Of a stretch of 64,000 bases of DNA, positions 38,401 to 53,400 are shown one piece after another. The stretch's first letter is position 1; each line of letters starts with the position of its first letter. Made by a program: the position numbers and the translations under genes. The notes under the pieces were generated by a model. That model was not told where the DNA came from, did not search any database, and was given only the letters and a program-made list of their open reading frames with translations. The stretch spans positions 15,896,025 to 15,960,024 of the forward strand of contig NC_133778.1 in the NCBI RefSeq assembly GCF_003597395.2, in the 5' to 3' direction. The DNA comes from Chelonoidis abingdonii (Eukaryota > Chordata > Testudines > Testudinidae).

Positions 38401-41400
38401 AGTCTCCTAATGGGATTTATTGAAAGTAAATAGGGTGCCTCAGCATCCAAGTTGCTTTCAAAAACTTTTGAAAGTTTTATTCAGAGTGGTTCTAGTGAGA
38501 GCTTTTGAAAACTTTAACTTGATCATCACTTTAAACTTCTATAATAGTTACTAATACATCCTTATATTACAATTGAGAACATAAGAAATCCAGTTTTCTT
38601 TTCACCATTTATGCAGCAGGTTCATTTACTGCATTCCATTCACCTCGGACAATAGGTTAGTCCATGTCACTGTGCAGTTCTCACCCATGATGCCTGGGTT
38701 GCAGATACCGTAGAGGAACACCCACCCATGAATTTTTAAGATACCTATCAAGTCATTACATTTTATAACATCAAAATCTAGAGCTCTCAACCTACTCCTC
38801 TCGATGGAGTTCCTGTAACTTTTGAAAGAAACTGAAAACATTGGCGCTCCCATATTACCAAGATAATATGCAATTTGCCTTGAACCACCACTCAAAAGAC
38901 TCCATGGGAAAATAGTTACAGTATCTCACTTTCAGTAATCCTTACCCTTAATTTCTCTATTTTGCAAGAACATTTCTCCATTGGAAGTATTATATTCCTA
39001 TTTGCAATGTATGAGTCCCATAACGAGTGTGTTTTGAAAGGAAAACGTAAAATGCAATTTAGTATAAAAATCTGAACCAGGAGATGACTAAGGCTTTTCG
39101 CAATGGGAGTGAGATGCAGCTCCTTCCCCTCAGATGTGACAATATTTAGGAGAGGCAGATTAAAACCAAGCTTTGACAGGGACTAGCTGTTTTCCAGCAG
39201 TCCATGCTACATTCTAACCTAATGTACTGTTAATTGTTAGGGATAAATAAAGTAATCAGCAAAATAATTAAGATTGTTTAAAATAGCCTCATTAAGGTTT
39301 AGCGTTAATAACACATTGAAAAGGACAGGGCAGTTCTTTTAGAGCTATGGTTTGCAAGACTTAATGATCACCACATGAGTTTACGTTGATTTCACAGTTT
39401 GATGGTTCTTTGCAACCTTGAGGCTAATGGCTTAAATCTCTTAAAAATCAGAGTGCAACAATTACATGCAAACACAATGAGGACAGTTACAAAGGTAATT
39501 TTTACACTAATAAGCTTTTTAGTACTTCAATCCAATTTATCCTATAATTCTTCCTGTATGGCAGAATTCAATTAAGACAATAGTTCTATCATGCATGAAT
39601 ACAATACACACTAACCAACTGCACAACTGACCTATAGCTTTGAACTTCAGCAAGGCAGGGTTAACCCAGACCGGTACCAGATATACGGCCAAAATATCTC
39701 TCAACCGTTTTAAGAAACTGCCTTGTGGTAATAGTCATGCTGGGAGAGTGGTTTGTGCCAAACAGCATCCTTATCTATTGATCACCCCAATTTGAAATAG
39801 AAGTAGGTCAAAATTCTAGAGAACTTTTAGTGCAGCACCACAGTCCACGTGGCAGGGGTAGATTTACACCCCAGTGCTCATTTAGACAAGCCCATTGTTT
39901 CAAACTAGTTTCCAGAGCTCAGTGACTTGTTGCACCTTTGGAGTTTTAAGATAAAAACCTTAAAGGCCATTAATTCTTCCAAGAAAACTTGTACAATAAC
40001 ATGTGGATGTGAAAAGAATTCTGATTCTATACCAGATATATGCTGCCTTTCCATTCTCTCCTCCTTTGTTAGGGATATTTACATGGAACTGGTATCCATT
40101 ATGTCGTAATTGAAAACAGGAAAAAAAGATATGCATCTGTATCACATAGTAGTGTAATGGTCTCAAAATGGAAAGTCTGAGAACAGACCTACACTAATTA
40201 TTTCAGATGAGACGGGGATGAGGTAAGCAATTCTATCATGTCCTAACTAGAACACATTATCTAAACAGACCTTTTTCTCCATTCTGTAGGGCTGGAGAAG
40301 CATTGCGAGGAGAGGCGTCCATTGCACTGATCTGTGAAAAGATGAACCGAACACAGATTACTGAGGAAGCAGACAGTAGTCCCATTCTCTTTTCAGCTAT
40401 ATCCCCTATGACATGCATCCGACGAAGTGGGTATTCACCCATGAAAGCTCATGCTCCAAAACGTCTGTTAGTCTATTAGGTGCCACAGGATTCTTTGCTG
40501 CTTTTACAGATCCAGACTAACATGTCTACCTCTCTGATACTTGATCCCCTATGATGGGGCAAATACAAAATGAAGCAGCATCACATTTGTAAAAGCAGAG
40601 CCTTCCCTCCCTCCATCCACCCCTAGCATTTTCAGTTTCTGCAGCACCATCATATATGCTTGATGTATAGCAGCACATGCAAATCCTAAGATATGATTCT
40701 GTAAGTCAGCTTGTGTCTGTAAAAAGTAAGAGCTGCACTCTAAAAGAGATAGTAGGATTTAGGTTACTGCCATCATGGTCGACCATTCTCTTCATTATCT
40801 CTCAAGTTAGAGCCCTGTGCCATGAGTTCTGAGTGTTTATTAATTACTATCTCCCATAAGTGACATTTTCAGATTTATACCAAAGGAAATATGCTCATTA
40901 CCTGTGCTATTAAGTTTTACAGTGTAGTTTTAAAAAATCAAATGCATTTTCAAACTAAAAAAGGAGTTCAAAGGTTAGCTACCTTTGGCCACAGAAAGGA
41001 CAAATAACTTTGTAGCATTCTACATGATGAGACTGCAATTTTAACGAAATATCTATCAAAGTACACTTGCAATGTTTTACAGTTCTAGTATTTAACATTT
41101 TAAACACACAAATTTCAGCTCTACAATACTCCCGTTTCCCACCTCTTTATAATTATACTATCTTCATCCTGCATTCTCTCCTTTTCCATCTGAAACCTGG
41201 ATTATGCTGCAACTCCTTTTAACTTTAGTTCCTTCTTGTACGTGGACATTGGGTTCATTTTATGCTAGTGAGTTTATCACCAGATACAACCTATAACCCT
41301 TTGGGATACAATAATTCCTTTTAACACCTTCTCTATCTCCACTGGGTCCCTTTACATCAGAATTTTACCCAATACTTCCTACATTCTTACAACATTTGCT

Positions 41401-44400
41401 TTACTTTCATTATATTTCATGTGTTTTTTTTCTTCTCAAGATGAGAGCGAACCATAAAACTTAATAGGAAGGTAAACTGTTAAACTACCTCCTCTGAACT
41501 AAATCAACGATTACATTGTGATACAAAAACCAATGCATAAAAGGTCTTCCAAAATGGAAACACCCTCAACATCAGTCTTCATTTTTAGACTGACATCATA
41601 TTGATAGCTTATAAGCACTGAACTGTAAGCTTTTATATTTTTAAAAGTTAACATTTTCTTCACTGTAACTGTACAGAATGCCAGATAACATGTAATCTTT
41701 TAGAACTCTTCAGAGGTTCAGTAGTTTAATGGTGCAACATTGTCTGAGTAGGAAAGTTACTTTAAACTTTTTGAAAGATGGGAGAAGCTATTTTAGATCA
41801 GTTTGGTTTTAACCAGAATGGCGGTTTCAAGGTAACAGAATGAGATTACCTTGTTTTCTTCACCTTGTCTCAATCTTCCAGGGCTCGGTGGTACTGAGGG
41901 GCGTTTTCTACCTTTCTCCTGCTGGAAGAGATCCTGTAATCTAAAAGAGAAGCAGAATTATCCTTGGTCCACAACTAGACGCCTAGGCACTATGGTAATA
42001 GTAATAAATAATAGTATATTCAATTAGAACAATTCCGTCTGGGCTAGTCTACACTACCGTGCTCCATCAGTGCAGCTGCGGCTCTGTAGCGCGTCTGGTG
42101 AAGATGTGCTGTGCTGACAGGAGAGCACTCTCCTGTCAGCATAATTTCTCTGTCTCCATGAGAGCTGGAAGCTATATTGGCGGAGGTGCATCTGCTGCCG
42201 ACTTAGTGCTGGTGTGAATAGCACTTAAGTTGATGTAATTTGCATCGCTTAGAGAGTGGCTTAAGCAGTAGTGCAGACAAGCCCTTAAACAATCTCTAAA
42301 GATTGGCCATGCTGAGGTTTAGTCAAATGTGTGTCTTCATAATATTTTCTGGTCACATCTGGTACCTAAATGTTCTGTGTGACTAAAAAAGGTTGCAATT
42401 AGAATGAACAGATAATTATTTTCCTCGCACTTCACAGTAGGAGCCATAGTGTTGAAGTCAGAACAGTTTTCAGTCACACATGGGCCACGTGAGATTGTTT
42501 AAACAATTACAAGTGAAATAGAGAAATGATGATAAGTTGCCTGTGTTTAAAATGTCTCTTCAAATTTGCTCAGCTGTGAGATTGCTTCAAAGTGTTGTGC
42601 AGAGGATCAGTTGCCTTATATGGGCCACCTCCTCATTTCTACCTTTATTTCAGTTGTACCCTGTTTCCCATACAAATTGTGATTCTTCAGTAAGTCTGTG
42701 CAATTTCTACAACAGGGCCTGAAATAGATCTATAATGCCACTCATTGAAGTCTTGCCATTTAGAAGTGGGTCTGTATAAATATAACTCTACTTATTAAAT
42801 TTTCACCTTCAAATACTCACGTGTAAATATGATTAATCATTAGCAAAATATTGCAGTATCTTGCTATGCTGTGGTAGCCAGAAACTTGATAGGGAGAAAG
42901 TGCAGCAGGATCTCCTACCTAGGTTGCTAGCATTTCTTTTACCTGTTATTCCAGGCCTGCAGCATCTCACAGAGGCTCTGTTTTTTAGCTATCAGAGACT
43001 CAAAGACCGACTGCAACTGCTGAGAGGTGTCCAAAGAAGGTGAAAGCATCCTTGCTTGGATCTTCTCAATCCAGTTCCGGAACTCTACCTCTTCCATCTG
43101 TCAAAGAAAAATTTAGATTTTTCAGTACTCTACCACTAGCAATGTTACACTGGTGCAGCAATGTTCTATTTTCACCCTGCATTTCACTGATGCCGAAGCA
43201 GCATGTTACCTCTTTTTGTGCAAAAAGGTCCTCCATCTTCTCTTCCCTTGTTTTGCTGAAAGTATCAGTTTTCAAAGAAGTGAGACGATCATCAACAGCA
43301 AGGTACACCTGTGATACCCTGTGGTAAGAGGATAAAACATTTCAGACACCATTCAGAGTCTCAGAGCCAAAATGTGGTCCAAAGTGGTCTTTAGTAGAAC
43401 ACAAACTCAGATTTGATGCTAGAGTTTTGCAACCTATCCCCACCCTGTAACAGCTTGTCCCATTAAACTTCAGTGGGACAACTTGAGTAAGTCTACTCTC
43501 ATGAACAAAATGCAAGACTGGTCCCTTAAAAGGAGCATTCTGTAGACTCCAAAAGATCATGAAGATATTCTGCCCAGATTATTAAACTATGGCATGCCCT
43601 TTTGAGGTGCACACAGAGTCATTCAGGATATGTCTACACTACCCTCCAGATTGGCAGGCAGCAACCGATCCAGCGGAATCAATTTATTGCATCTAGACTA
43701 GATGCAATAAATCGATCCCTGAGTGCTCTCCCATCGGCTCCTGTACTCCAGCGCCGTGAGAGGCGCAGGAAGAGTCGACGGGAGCGGCAGTAGTCGACTC
43801 ACCGCGGTGAACAAACAACGGTAAGTCGACCTAAGTACGTCGACTTCAGCTACATTATTCACATAGCTGAAGTTGTGTAACTTTGATTGATCCCTTCCCA
43901 CCCCCCCAGCGTAGAACAGGGCTCATTCATGACAGAGTATTCCATTGTGAAGAAAGCAGAGTTAAGGTAACAAACAGCTAGAATATATTTACCATCTTTG
44001 TCTACTAAGAATGACAATGCAAACTGAGCATTGTTGTACCTTCCTGGTTTAAAGATAGCCTATGGCTCTGAACTACAATGTAGAAAACCAGAGCTAAGTA
44101 GGAAATAGCATCTCTTCTCACCATTTCTCGAATATTTCAGTACTGAACAGAATAACCTGCTGGAATTACGACAAGTAGCAAATAGATACTAAAAAGAGAT
44201 CAGCAGTTTGGGAACCCTGCAGTAGGAGCAGTAGTCAGAAGATTGTGATAAGTTGCCAGTTCTCTCACTCATCTTTTCCACCTCTCCAAACAATCTAAAA
44301 GCAGTTTCTTCTGCAGTCTGAGGCAACAAATCAAATTACATTCAATCCCCTGCTGCCCAATAAGAGTCAGCTAAAAATAAACACTAGGTAGCAATGAAAA

Positions 44401-47400
44401 GTGTCTGACATCAAACCAAATTCAATAAAACTGCTGTGGCTCAGGAAACAATTAAATATTTTTCTTTTAATATTTTATAAATTGAAATCACAAGTTGAGA
44501 GCATCAGAAGGCCAGACTGTTCAATACAATGCACCAAAGAACCTGGACACTTTTTTTTTGGTCACTTGTGTCTTTTCAAATTACACTTCCAAGTACAGCG
44601 TCTCCTACCCATTTTTTGAGTATTAGAGAGCGACAGCAATCTTGCTTATAGTGAGGATTTTCATTGTAACAGTATGCTTCCAGGATCAGCTTTCTGACAA
44701 TGTAATCCTTTCTAATGATTATTTAGAAAAGTTCTGTAAGAACACATTTGGCCACTTGAGATTGTTCTGATTTCTATGTAGCTATTTTTTCTCTTAATTA
44801 AAAAAGAGAGACATAGAACCAAAAAACTCTTTAGTTCAGCCACATTAGAAAGTATAATTACATCAGGCATACAAGGAGGAGGAGGAAAGTCCTCAGGGTA
44901 CACCTACACAGCAGCTGGAGGGTACAATTCGCAGTTTGGGTAGATGCACAAGCTCTGCTTGAGCAAGCACAGTAAAAATAGCTATGTGGGAGCAGAGGCA
45001 TGGACAGTGGCTTGGACTAGCTGCCCAAGTATGTACACAAGGGTCGAATTAGATTGTACTACGGCAGCTAGCCTGAGTCATGACCCAGGCCACTGGGGCC
45101 ACTCTGCTATTTTTACTGTGCTAGCTTGAGCATAGCTAGCACACATATGTCTACTCAAGCTGGGAACTACACTTCCCAGCTGCTGTGTAGACATACCCTT
45201 AGACAACAGGTGGAGAGGGTCAGAGTTTAGGCTGGTATAGGAACCTTATTTCCCTTACTCTTAAGCATTTAAATTAATTGTTTTGCTACAAGCTCTTATA
45301 TTTTAAGCTACTGCAAATGTATTTAACAGATGTTTTCTCTAGTTTCTTCAGCAAGAATGGCTTCAGTTCCTCTAGTAATTAAGGTTTAAGTCATAAATAA
45401 GAAGAGGCAGCCAAAATAGGTGAAGAAAAACAAAACAAGGACATACTTTTGAGAGAAATCCTTCAGATCCTGCAGAATAGTAACCTTTAACGGAGCTTGA
45501 CGTTTGATGTAGATTTTGGGGTGTGGGACACATACCTCCAGCAGCCGGATTGGAGAATAGCTAAGAGCAATAAAAAACAACCTGGTGTGAAAATGAAAAC
45601 AAACACCACCCTGCTCCATTGCATCTCTCCCACCCTTTTGCTGTTGGTGATTCTCCTTCAATTGGAGCACAGAGTATCAGAAAGAGCCCTGGAGGTACTT
45701 GGCGGTACTTGAAATACCTCAGCCTTCCAGGATACTATCAAGTATGTGCTGTGTAGCTACTACGTAAAATGAGTACACAAACCATGCTATAAACCAGCAG
45801 GGTGAAGTTTGGTAACACAGGATTGATCATTTTCCCCCAATGCAGCTGGCCTATGGACTGCTGGTTCCATCATGTTGAGTCTCTTATTCCTAGAACTACT
45901 GTCAACCCCCCATCTCCCAGCACTGCATAGAACAGCGTGATTAGATAGTGCCAGTTTCTAGACATGCTGTTCTTCTAGAACAGAGGCACAAACTATAGTA
46001 TAGAACACTGTCCCTTTTCCTTTTTGACATGCTCAAGATTAATTAATTAGGAGGAGGACAGGAGTATTAGGGTTGCTCATTCAGCTTGACCCAAGCACTT
46101 TAGGTGGCTATGCAGTCAGAGTTGGGGTGGAATCTGGACGCGAAACCTTACCTGAAAGATGCCACCATCTGATTATATGAGAAATACTGGTGATAGTCAT
46201 GGTGTATGGAGTGACCGCAAGGCTCTGCATTAGCTCTTCTCGTGTACTGGTGCCCGTAGAATCTCAATTCAAGGTATTTTGCAAATGACATGGACCAAGA
46301 ATCATTGGAAAGTGGGACAACTGGTGTGACCTGAAATTTGAAACCAGATTTTAATTGAAATGGACCAATGACTCAGGGAGAAGCAATGAGTACACTTTAA
46401 GTAAAACTAGCCTAGTCCAAGCAGTGATGTGGTATTCAAGCAATTCAAAAAATGTTTCTAGGAATGTGAAGTGTGTGCGTGCACGCACACACACAGTCAG
46501 TTTTTATAGCAAGAAGTGCTGATCAGGAGAGATTTTGGTTATTAAAGCAATATAAGAATACTTGCCCCAGAAGGCAGATGTTTCCCCACCATAACATGTC
46601 TGCCTATATTTGTAAAGTGATTTCCTTGTCTAGTGGCATCACTTGTATCAAGGCTTAGTCAGTAACACCGATATCACTGCACCTCCGTGCCTTAAAATAT
46701 TTATCATCGAGTGCCTGAGCTGTGAAGATTCCATTGAGTACTCCAAGACTTTAGCTTCTATATTTGTAATACTGCTTGCAATTTTAGGTGGGTTATTTTT
46801 ATGGTCAATATTTTTACTGTTGCTCTGTTTCTAAATGGAAATATGTTCATTAGGAATGTTAACAAGCAAGTAAGTTTTATATATGGGATATTTTCTGTAT
46901 GCATGATTTTTATCTGCCTTCAGCTATCACGCTGATTTTCTCCAATTCTTTTATATCCATCAGGGTATAAACCAGTATAGACAGCATGAAGTCATTAGAC
47001 AAATATTCAACTTGCAGTAGCAATTCTATATAGTTTCTAGATAGCAAAATGGCTATTTTATGTACTTTGTTTAAATGTACATGAAATTAATTTAGGAGGT
47101 CTTGAATAAAATTCACTCAAGAGACTGGTGATTATAAGTAGATTTCTAAAATTAAACAGAAGTTTGTTTTAACTCCAGGAGACATCTAGCTAATTTTCTT
47201 AAATAAGTATATGAAGATTACTGAAGTTACAAGAAAAGGCACATGCCCTATATGTTATTTTACTAATTATTTCAGGTTTTTAAAAAGGATATTAAATTCA
47301 TCTAATATTGCAGTTCTCTCATCTAGTATTTAAGTGCTGAACAAAGAAAATTTGTAGATAGTTTTGAAACAGAGTACAGCAGGTGCGGTTGGACTTGATA

Positions 47401-50400
47401 CAGACACACACTATGTATAGTGGATAACAGCAAGAGCACATTGTGGAGGAGATGGTTTTAGGTCAATTAATGGACCAGTACGTCAGGAGAGTGGATTTTT
47501 GTCTTTCCCCACCTCAACATTCAACAAGCTATGTTGTGGCTAGGAGGCCACAACCTCTACTGGCACATATGGGAACGACTCCATTTAAAAAATCAATGGA
47601 GTGCTCACCTGCTGGTGTCTGAAACTAATTTGGTCCAGCTGTCAGCATCATTATCCAAAGCTATTTATCCTTTCAAAAAATACGTGATAGACTTTTTCAA
47701 GCAGAAGCAGCCATTTCCCCTGTAGTACAAGATACTGGGAGCACCACACCCAACAGCATCAGTGGTTATGTAGGGTTAGTCTTAGTTACATCTGGAAGCA
47801 CATATACAGATCAGAAGCTGCTAGTATTACTTCAGCTGCAGCTTTGAGAAAATACAGTTCTTTCTGAAAGCCATTGCTCCCTGCGTGAAGACCTATCACA
47901 TCTGGGATTCTGCTACCATAGCATCAGAATATTCTTCTTAATCTTTACCTGTTTGCACAATCTACACCAGGAGTAGGTAAGGATGGTGTGCTGGTATCCA
48001 GGGACTGGCGAGTCGAGCTCCTTCAGTATGATCTGCACACAGCCTTGCCCGTGGACAAAGCGACGAACATGGTGCACCATCGGTGTTTCACAAAATATGC
48101 TGGGGCATTGGTAGGAAGGCCTTAAAGAAAAGAAGTGGGGACACTGAGTTGTGAGGACGTGTGTGTTACATGTGACAATCTTGAAAGCAACTGTCAGTGG
48201 CCCTAGCATACCTCACACTGCAGTAAATTCACCTTCCAAGATGTATAGAATGACCAAGTTTCTAACCCATTTCTAAGTTATCTTAAATATTTTAAGTTTA
48301 TTTACAGTGAGATCTGTTACTGCAGACCAAGGTTTAAAAAAACAACAACAAACAACAACAACAAAACACACTAGTGCTTCAAGTTAAGCTTGCAAGTTTA
48401 TATTTAGGTACTCAAATGAGGAACAATATTTTCAGAAGTGCTGAGCTCCCACGTGGGGAAAAGAAACCAGTGTAGATGTTTGAATATAGGTTTAGGAACC
48501 TGTGTCTATGCACCTAGTTTCTGAAAACGTTGGCCATACTGGTTATCAGAGAGCCTTCCAAGGGTTAAACTTGCACTCAGTATTTTCACACTGATTTTTA
48601 TCCATTGCTAGCATCAGCTTTCCCCTCTGACAGGGGAACACCTGTTACCCTGCACCAATCACTGTTTCAAGAGTAGTGAATGTAGCACTTACAATTTAAA
48701 AAAAGCGAACACACACACACACACAGGTCAAAATTTGATCTAGATTTTTTAAAAAACGATTTAAATTTGGCATTGACACACATACAAGGCTAACAGCACT
48801 AGAGACTGATTAGTTACCCACAGAGTAGGTACACCCTAGGCAGTGGGTGTGCAGCTTCTCAACTTCAAGGCTATGTCTACCCTGAAAAGCTGTCACTGCA
48901 TTGAGGGACTATGGGCCCTGTTGTCTAGAAATGGGAATGGGCCTACCACCCAGCTTCACATATGGTACAGAACGTTTATCAGATAGCAAACACTTGTTCT
49001 CAAATCAGGAGAGCATCACGCCAGTAACCTAGAGAAGAAAGGTTCTAGGACTAAAGTTTCCAAACACATCTAAGTGACTTAGTAGCCCAAGTTTAATTAT
49101 AAAAAGCAACTTATGAAGTTCAGAGAAATTGACTGCATATTCCTTTATTAAATCCCAGCATCATCTACTACACTCCATCCTTCTGCTTAACATTCTGTCT
49201 TCTGTTCATTTTATTTAATAGAATGATAAGCTTCTATCTTAGTTACTCATATGCATCTTTCTAATGCAGCTAGTGTCAACAGTAAAGTAAACCACATTCT
49301 TTAGGGTGCCTATATAAATAAAGACAGATTCATACAGGGGACAAAATGAAGTAGAAAATTACTTAAAACTTCGCATAAGAGACTCTGTTAAGAAGCTAAC
49401 AAAACAGAACAAGTCCTGCCTATAATGATAAACATTGTATATCATGTATTATGACCTACAAAAACTACATATAGACTTCATGTAGTATCAGATATTCCTA
49501 ATTACACATATAGATGAACATAATATATTGGGGAATAATCAACACGGTTTTTCTAAAGGGAAACCATACCTCACCAATCTACTAGAATTCTTTGTGGGGG
49601 TCAACAAGCATGTGGACTGGAGGATCCAGTGGATAGAGTGTATTTTGATTTTCTGAAAGCCTTTGACAAGGTCTCTCACCAAAGGCTCTTAAGCAAAGTA
49701 AGCACTTATGGGATAAGAGGGAAGGTTCTCTCATGGATTGGTAACTGGTTAAAAGATAGGATACAAAGGGTAGGAATAAATGATCATTTTTCAGAATGGA
49801 AATAGTGGTGTCCCCCAAGAGTCTGGGACCCGTCCTATTCAACATTTATACATGATCTGGAAAAAGGGGTAAACAGTGAGGTGGCAAAATTTGCAGATGA
49901 TACAAAACTACTCAAGATAGTTAAGTCCCAGGCAGACTGTGAAGAGCTACAAAAGGATCTCTGAAAACTGGGTGACTGGGCAACAAAATGGCCGATGAAA
50001 TTCGATGTTGATAAATGCAAAGTAATGCACATTGGAAAACATAATCCCAACTACACATATAAAATGATAGGGTCTAAACTAGCTGTTACCACACTCAAGA
50101 AAGATCTTGGAGTCATTGTGGATAGTTCTCTAAAAACATCCATTCAATGTGTGGTAGTCAAAAAACCAAAACAGCATGTTGGGAATCATTAAGAAAAGGG
50201 ATAGATAATAGGACAGAAAATATTGCCTCTATATAAATCCATGGAACACCCACACCTCTGCGTGCAAATGTGGTCGCCTCATCTCAAAAAAGATATATTG
50301 GATTTGGAAAAGGTTCAGAAAAGGACAACAAAAAATGATTATAGGTACAGAATGGCTTCTGTATGAGGAGATATTAATAAGGCTGGGAGTTTTCAGCTTG

Positions 50401-53400
50401 GAAAAAAGAGATGACTATAGACTTCCATCGTATCTCGCCTTTAAAGACATGACTGGTGTGGAGAAAGTCAATAAGGAAGTGTTATTTACTCTTAACACAA
50501 GAGCTAGGAGCCACTAAATGGAATAGCTGGTAGGTTTAAAAAACAAACAAACAAAAGGAAGTATTTTTTCACACAACACAGAGTCAATCTGTGGAACTCC
50601 TTGCCAGAGGATGTTGTGAAGGCCAAGACTATAACAGGGTTCAAAAAAACTAGAAAAAACTCATGGAGGATAGGTTCATCAATGGCTATTAGGCAGGATG
50701 GGCAGGGATTGTGTCCCCAGCCTCTGTTTGCCAGAAGCTGGGAATGGGCAACAGGGGATGGATCACTTGATAATTACCTGTTCTGTTCATTCCCTCTGGG
50801 GAACTTAGCATTGGTCACTGTTGGAAGATTAAACAAATGGGTAGGAGAGAGGCAACAATATGAGCACGTTTTCACTTGTAAGAATGCAGCAGGAGTAAAT
50901 GGAAGGAACGTACTTTAAGAAACATTTCCTTTTTTCCTGCAAGCATCCTAATAAAACAAACGGAAAAGAATTATAGAAGACCTATTCAGCAGAGATGTCT
51001 CTAAAGCAGTCGTCCCCAACCTTTTCAAGCAGCGTCATCCAGAGGCGTCGTCGCTGAAATGCCGCTGAAATGCCGCCAAATTTCGGTGGCATTTCGGCGG
51101 ATGCTCGACCACCGGCCAGGACACGGGCACTGCACTGGGGACCCCTGCTCTAAATAATGTTTTGCCAAAGATTTTCACAGGGTATGAATACCTTTTTAAG
51201 CACATTATGAGAACAGTTCTCTACAAACTATACAATACTTCATGCATATGTGTAAGAAAAGCACATCTCAGTCTGATGAGGCTACTGAAGACTTTCTTAA
51301 AATCACGGGTGATATTCTAGTGTAGAAGTTCTTACCTGAAACAATACCGCTCTAAAAACACGCCTAGAGTGAGGTCGTTCTTCCCATAGAACTCCATCGT
51401 CACAATCCTGATGTAGAGGAAGAACAAAGAATTTCAGAGGGAAGGATCTTGTATTGGTTTGAGAGGTGTAAATTACAAGAATGACTACAACATGGGAACG
51501 CTCATGAGTAAGTACATTTATCTCGGCAATCACCACACAAATGTGCCTTTAAAGTTCATGGCGAAGAACTTCCAAACTTGGGTATCTGAAGTTACTAATT
51601 TTAATCAATATTTGAGCACCTAATGAGGCATGATTTTCAGAGGTACTGAACACAGCATCCCAGTTGATCCCTTCTAAATGATTTTAATGGGCACTTCAGC
51701 TGCTTTGCAACTTTGGAAAAAAGAAAAGCCACTTTAGGTGCCTAAATACTGATTTGGATAACTCATTTTAGGCACCAAAATTTGGAAGTTTTGTCTAGAA
51801 TCAATGTTGCTGCTTTATCACAAGTAGGGCCCTACCAAATTCACAGCTATGAAAAACATGTCATGGTCTGTGACATCTGGTCTCCCCCTCTCCCCCACCC
51901 AGTGAAATCTGGTCCTATATGTGCTTTTACCCTATACCAGGGGTTGGTAATATTTGGCACCCGGCCCATCAGGGTAAAGCCGCTGGCAGGCCGGTTTGTT
52001 TAACTGGAGTGTCCGCAGGCATGGAGCCCCACAGCTCCCACTGGCGGTGGTACGCCGTTCCCAGCCAATGGGAGCTGTGGGAAGCAGTGGCTAGCACGTC
52101 CCTTGGCCTGTGCCGCTTCCCGCAACTCCCATTGGTCAGGAACAGTGAACCACGGCCAGTGGGAGCTGCGAGGCTCCATGCCTGCGGACGCTCCAGACAA
52201 ACAAACTGGCCCGGCCTGCCAGCAACTTTACCTCAATGGACAGGATGCCAAAGGTTGCCGACCCCTGTCCTATAAGAATTTCACAGGGGAAACCAGCATT
52301 TCTCAAATTGGGAATTCTGACCAAAAAGGGAGTTGCAGGGGAGTCATGGTATTGCCACACTTATTTCTGCACTGACTTCAGAACTGAGTGGCTGGAGAGC
52401 AGCAGCTTTTGGCTGGGCACCCAGCTCTGAAGGTGGCACCCTGCCAGCAGCAGTGCAGAAGTAAGGATGGTAATACCATACTGTGCCACCCTTACTTCCA
52501 TTATCTCCCTCCAACTGCACTGGCTGTTTGGGGACAAGCCCTACCCAGAGTAAACAGCTAAGGATTAGTACTAAAAGTCTGTCAGTAACCTGCAGCCTCA
52601 CAGCTAGCTCTGCAGACATTAAAACATGAAATGCTACTTGCTACAAAGGAATTCCTGCCCTCAGTAGGTGAGTAAAGCTGTATTAATATTTAGATTGCAG
52701 GAGATTTTCTACACCCCATTCTGGAGCCCTACTACTAGAAAAGAAAAAAAATCTTCTGAATTTACAAGTTCCAACCTGCCCAACAGAGATTCCACAGATT
52801 TCACTCCCCAATCACTGCATTAAAATCTACTATACAGAACCACAGAAATGTAGGGCTGGAAGGGACCTTGAGAGGTCATTAAGTCCAGCTCCCTCTGCTG
52901 AGGCAGGACAAAGTAAACCCAGACCATTCCTGATAGGTCTCTGTCAAACCTGTTCTTAATAACTCCAATGATGGGGATTCCACAACCTCCCTTGGAAGTC
53001 TATTCCAGAGCTTAACTACCCTGATAGTTAGGAAGTTTTTTCTAATCTCTAACCTAAATCTCGCTTGCTTCAGATTAAACCCATTACTTCTTGTCCTACC
53101 TTCAAGAGAACATGGAGAACAACTGATCACTGTCTCCTTTCTAAAAACAGCCTTTAAACATATTTGAAGACTTATCAGGTCCTCCCTTGGTCTTCTTTTC
53201 TCAAGACTACAAATGCCCAGGTTTTTCTAACCTTTCCTCATAGGTCAGGTTTTCTAAACCTTTTCACATTTTCGTTGCTCTCCTTTAGACTCTTTCCAAT
53301 TTGTCTATATCTTTCCCAAAGTGTGGCACCCTGAACTGGACACGGTACTCCAGCGGAGGCCTCACCAGTGTATGACACTCCTGTTAATACACACCAGAAT

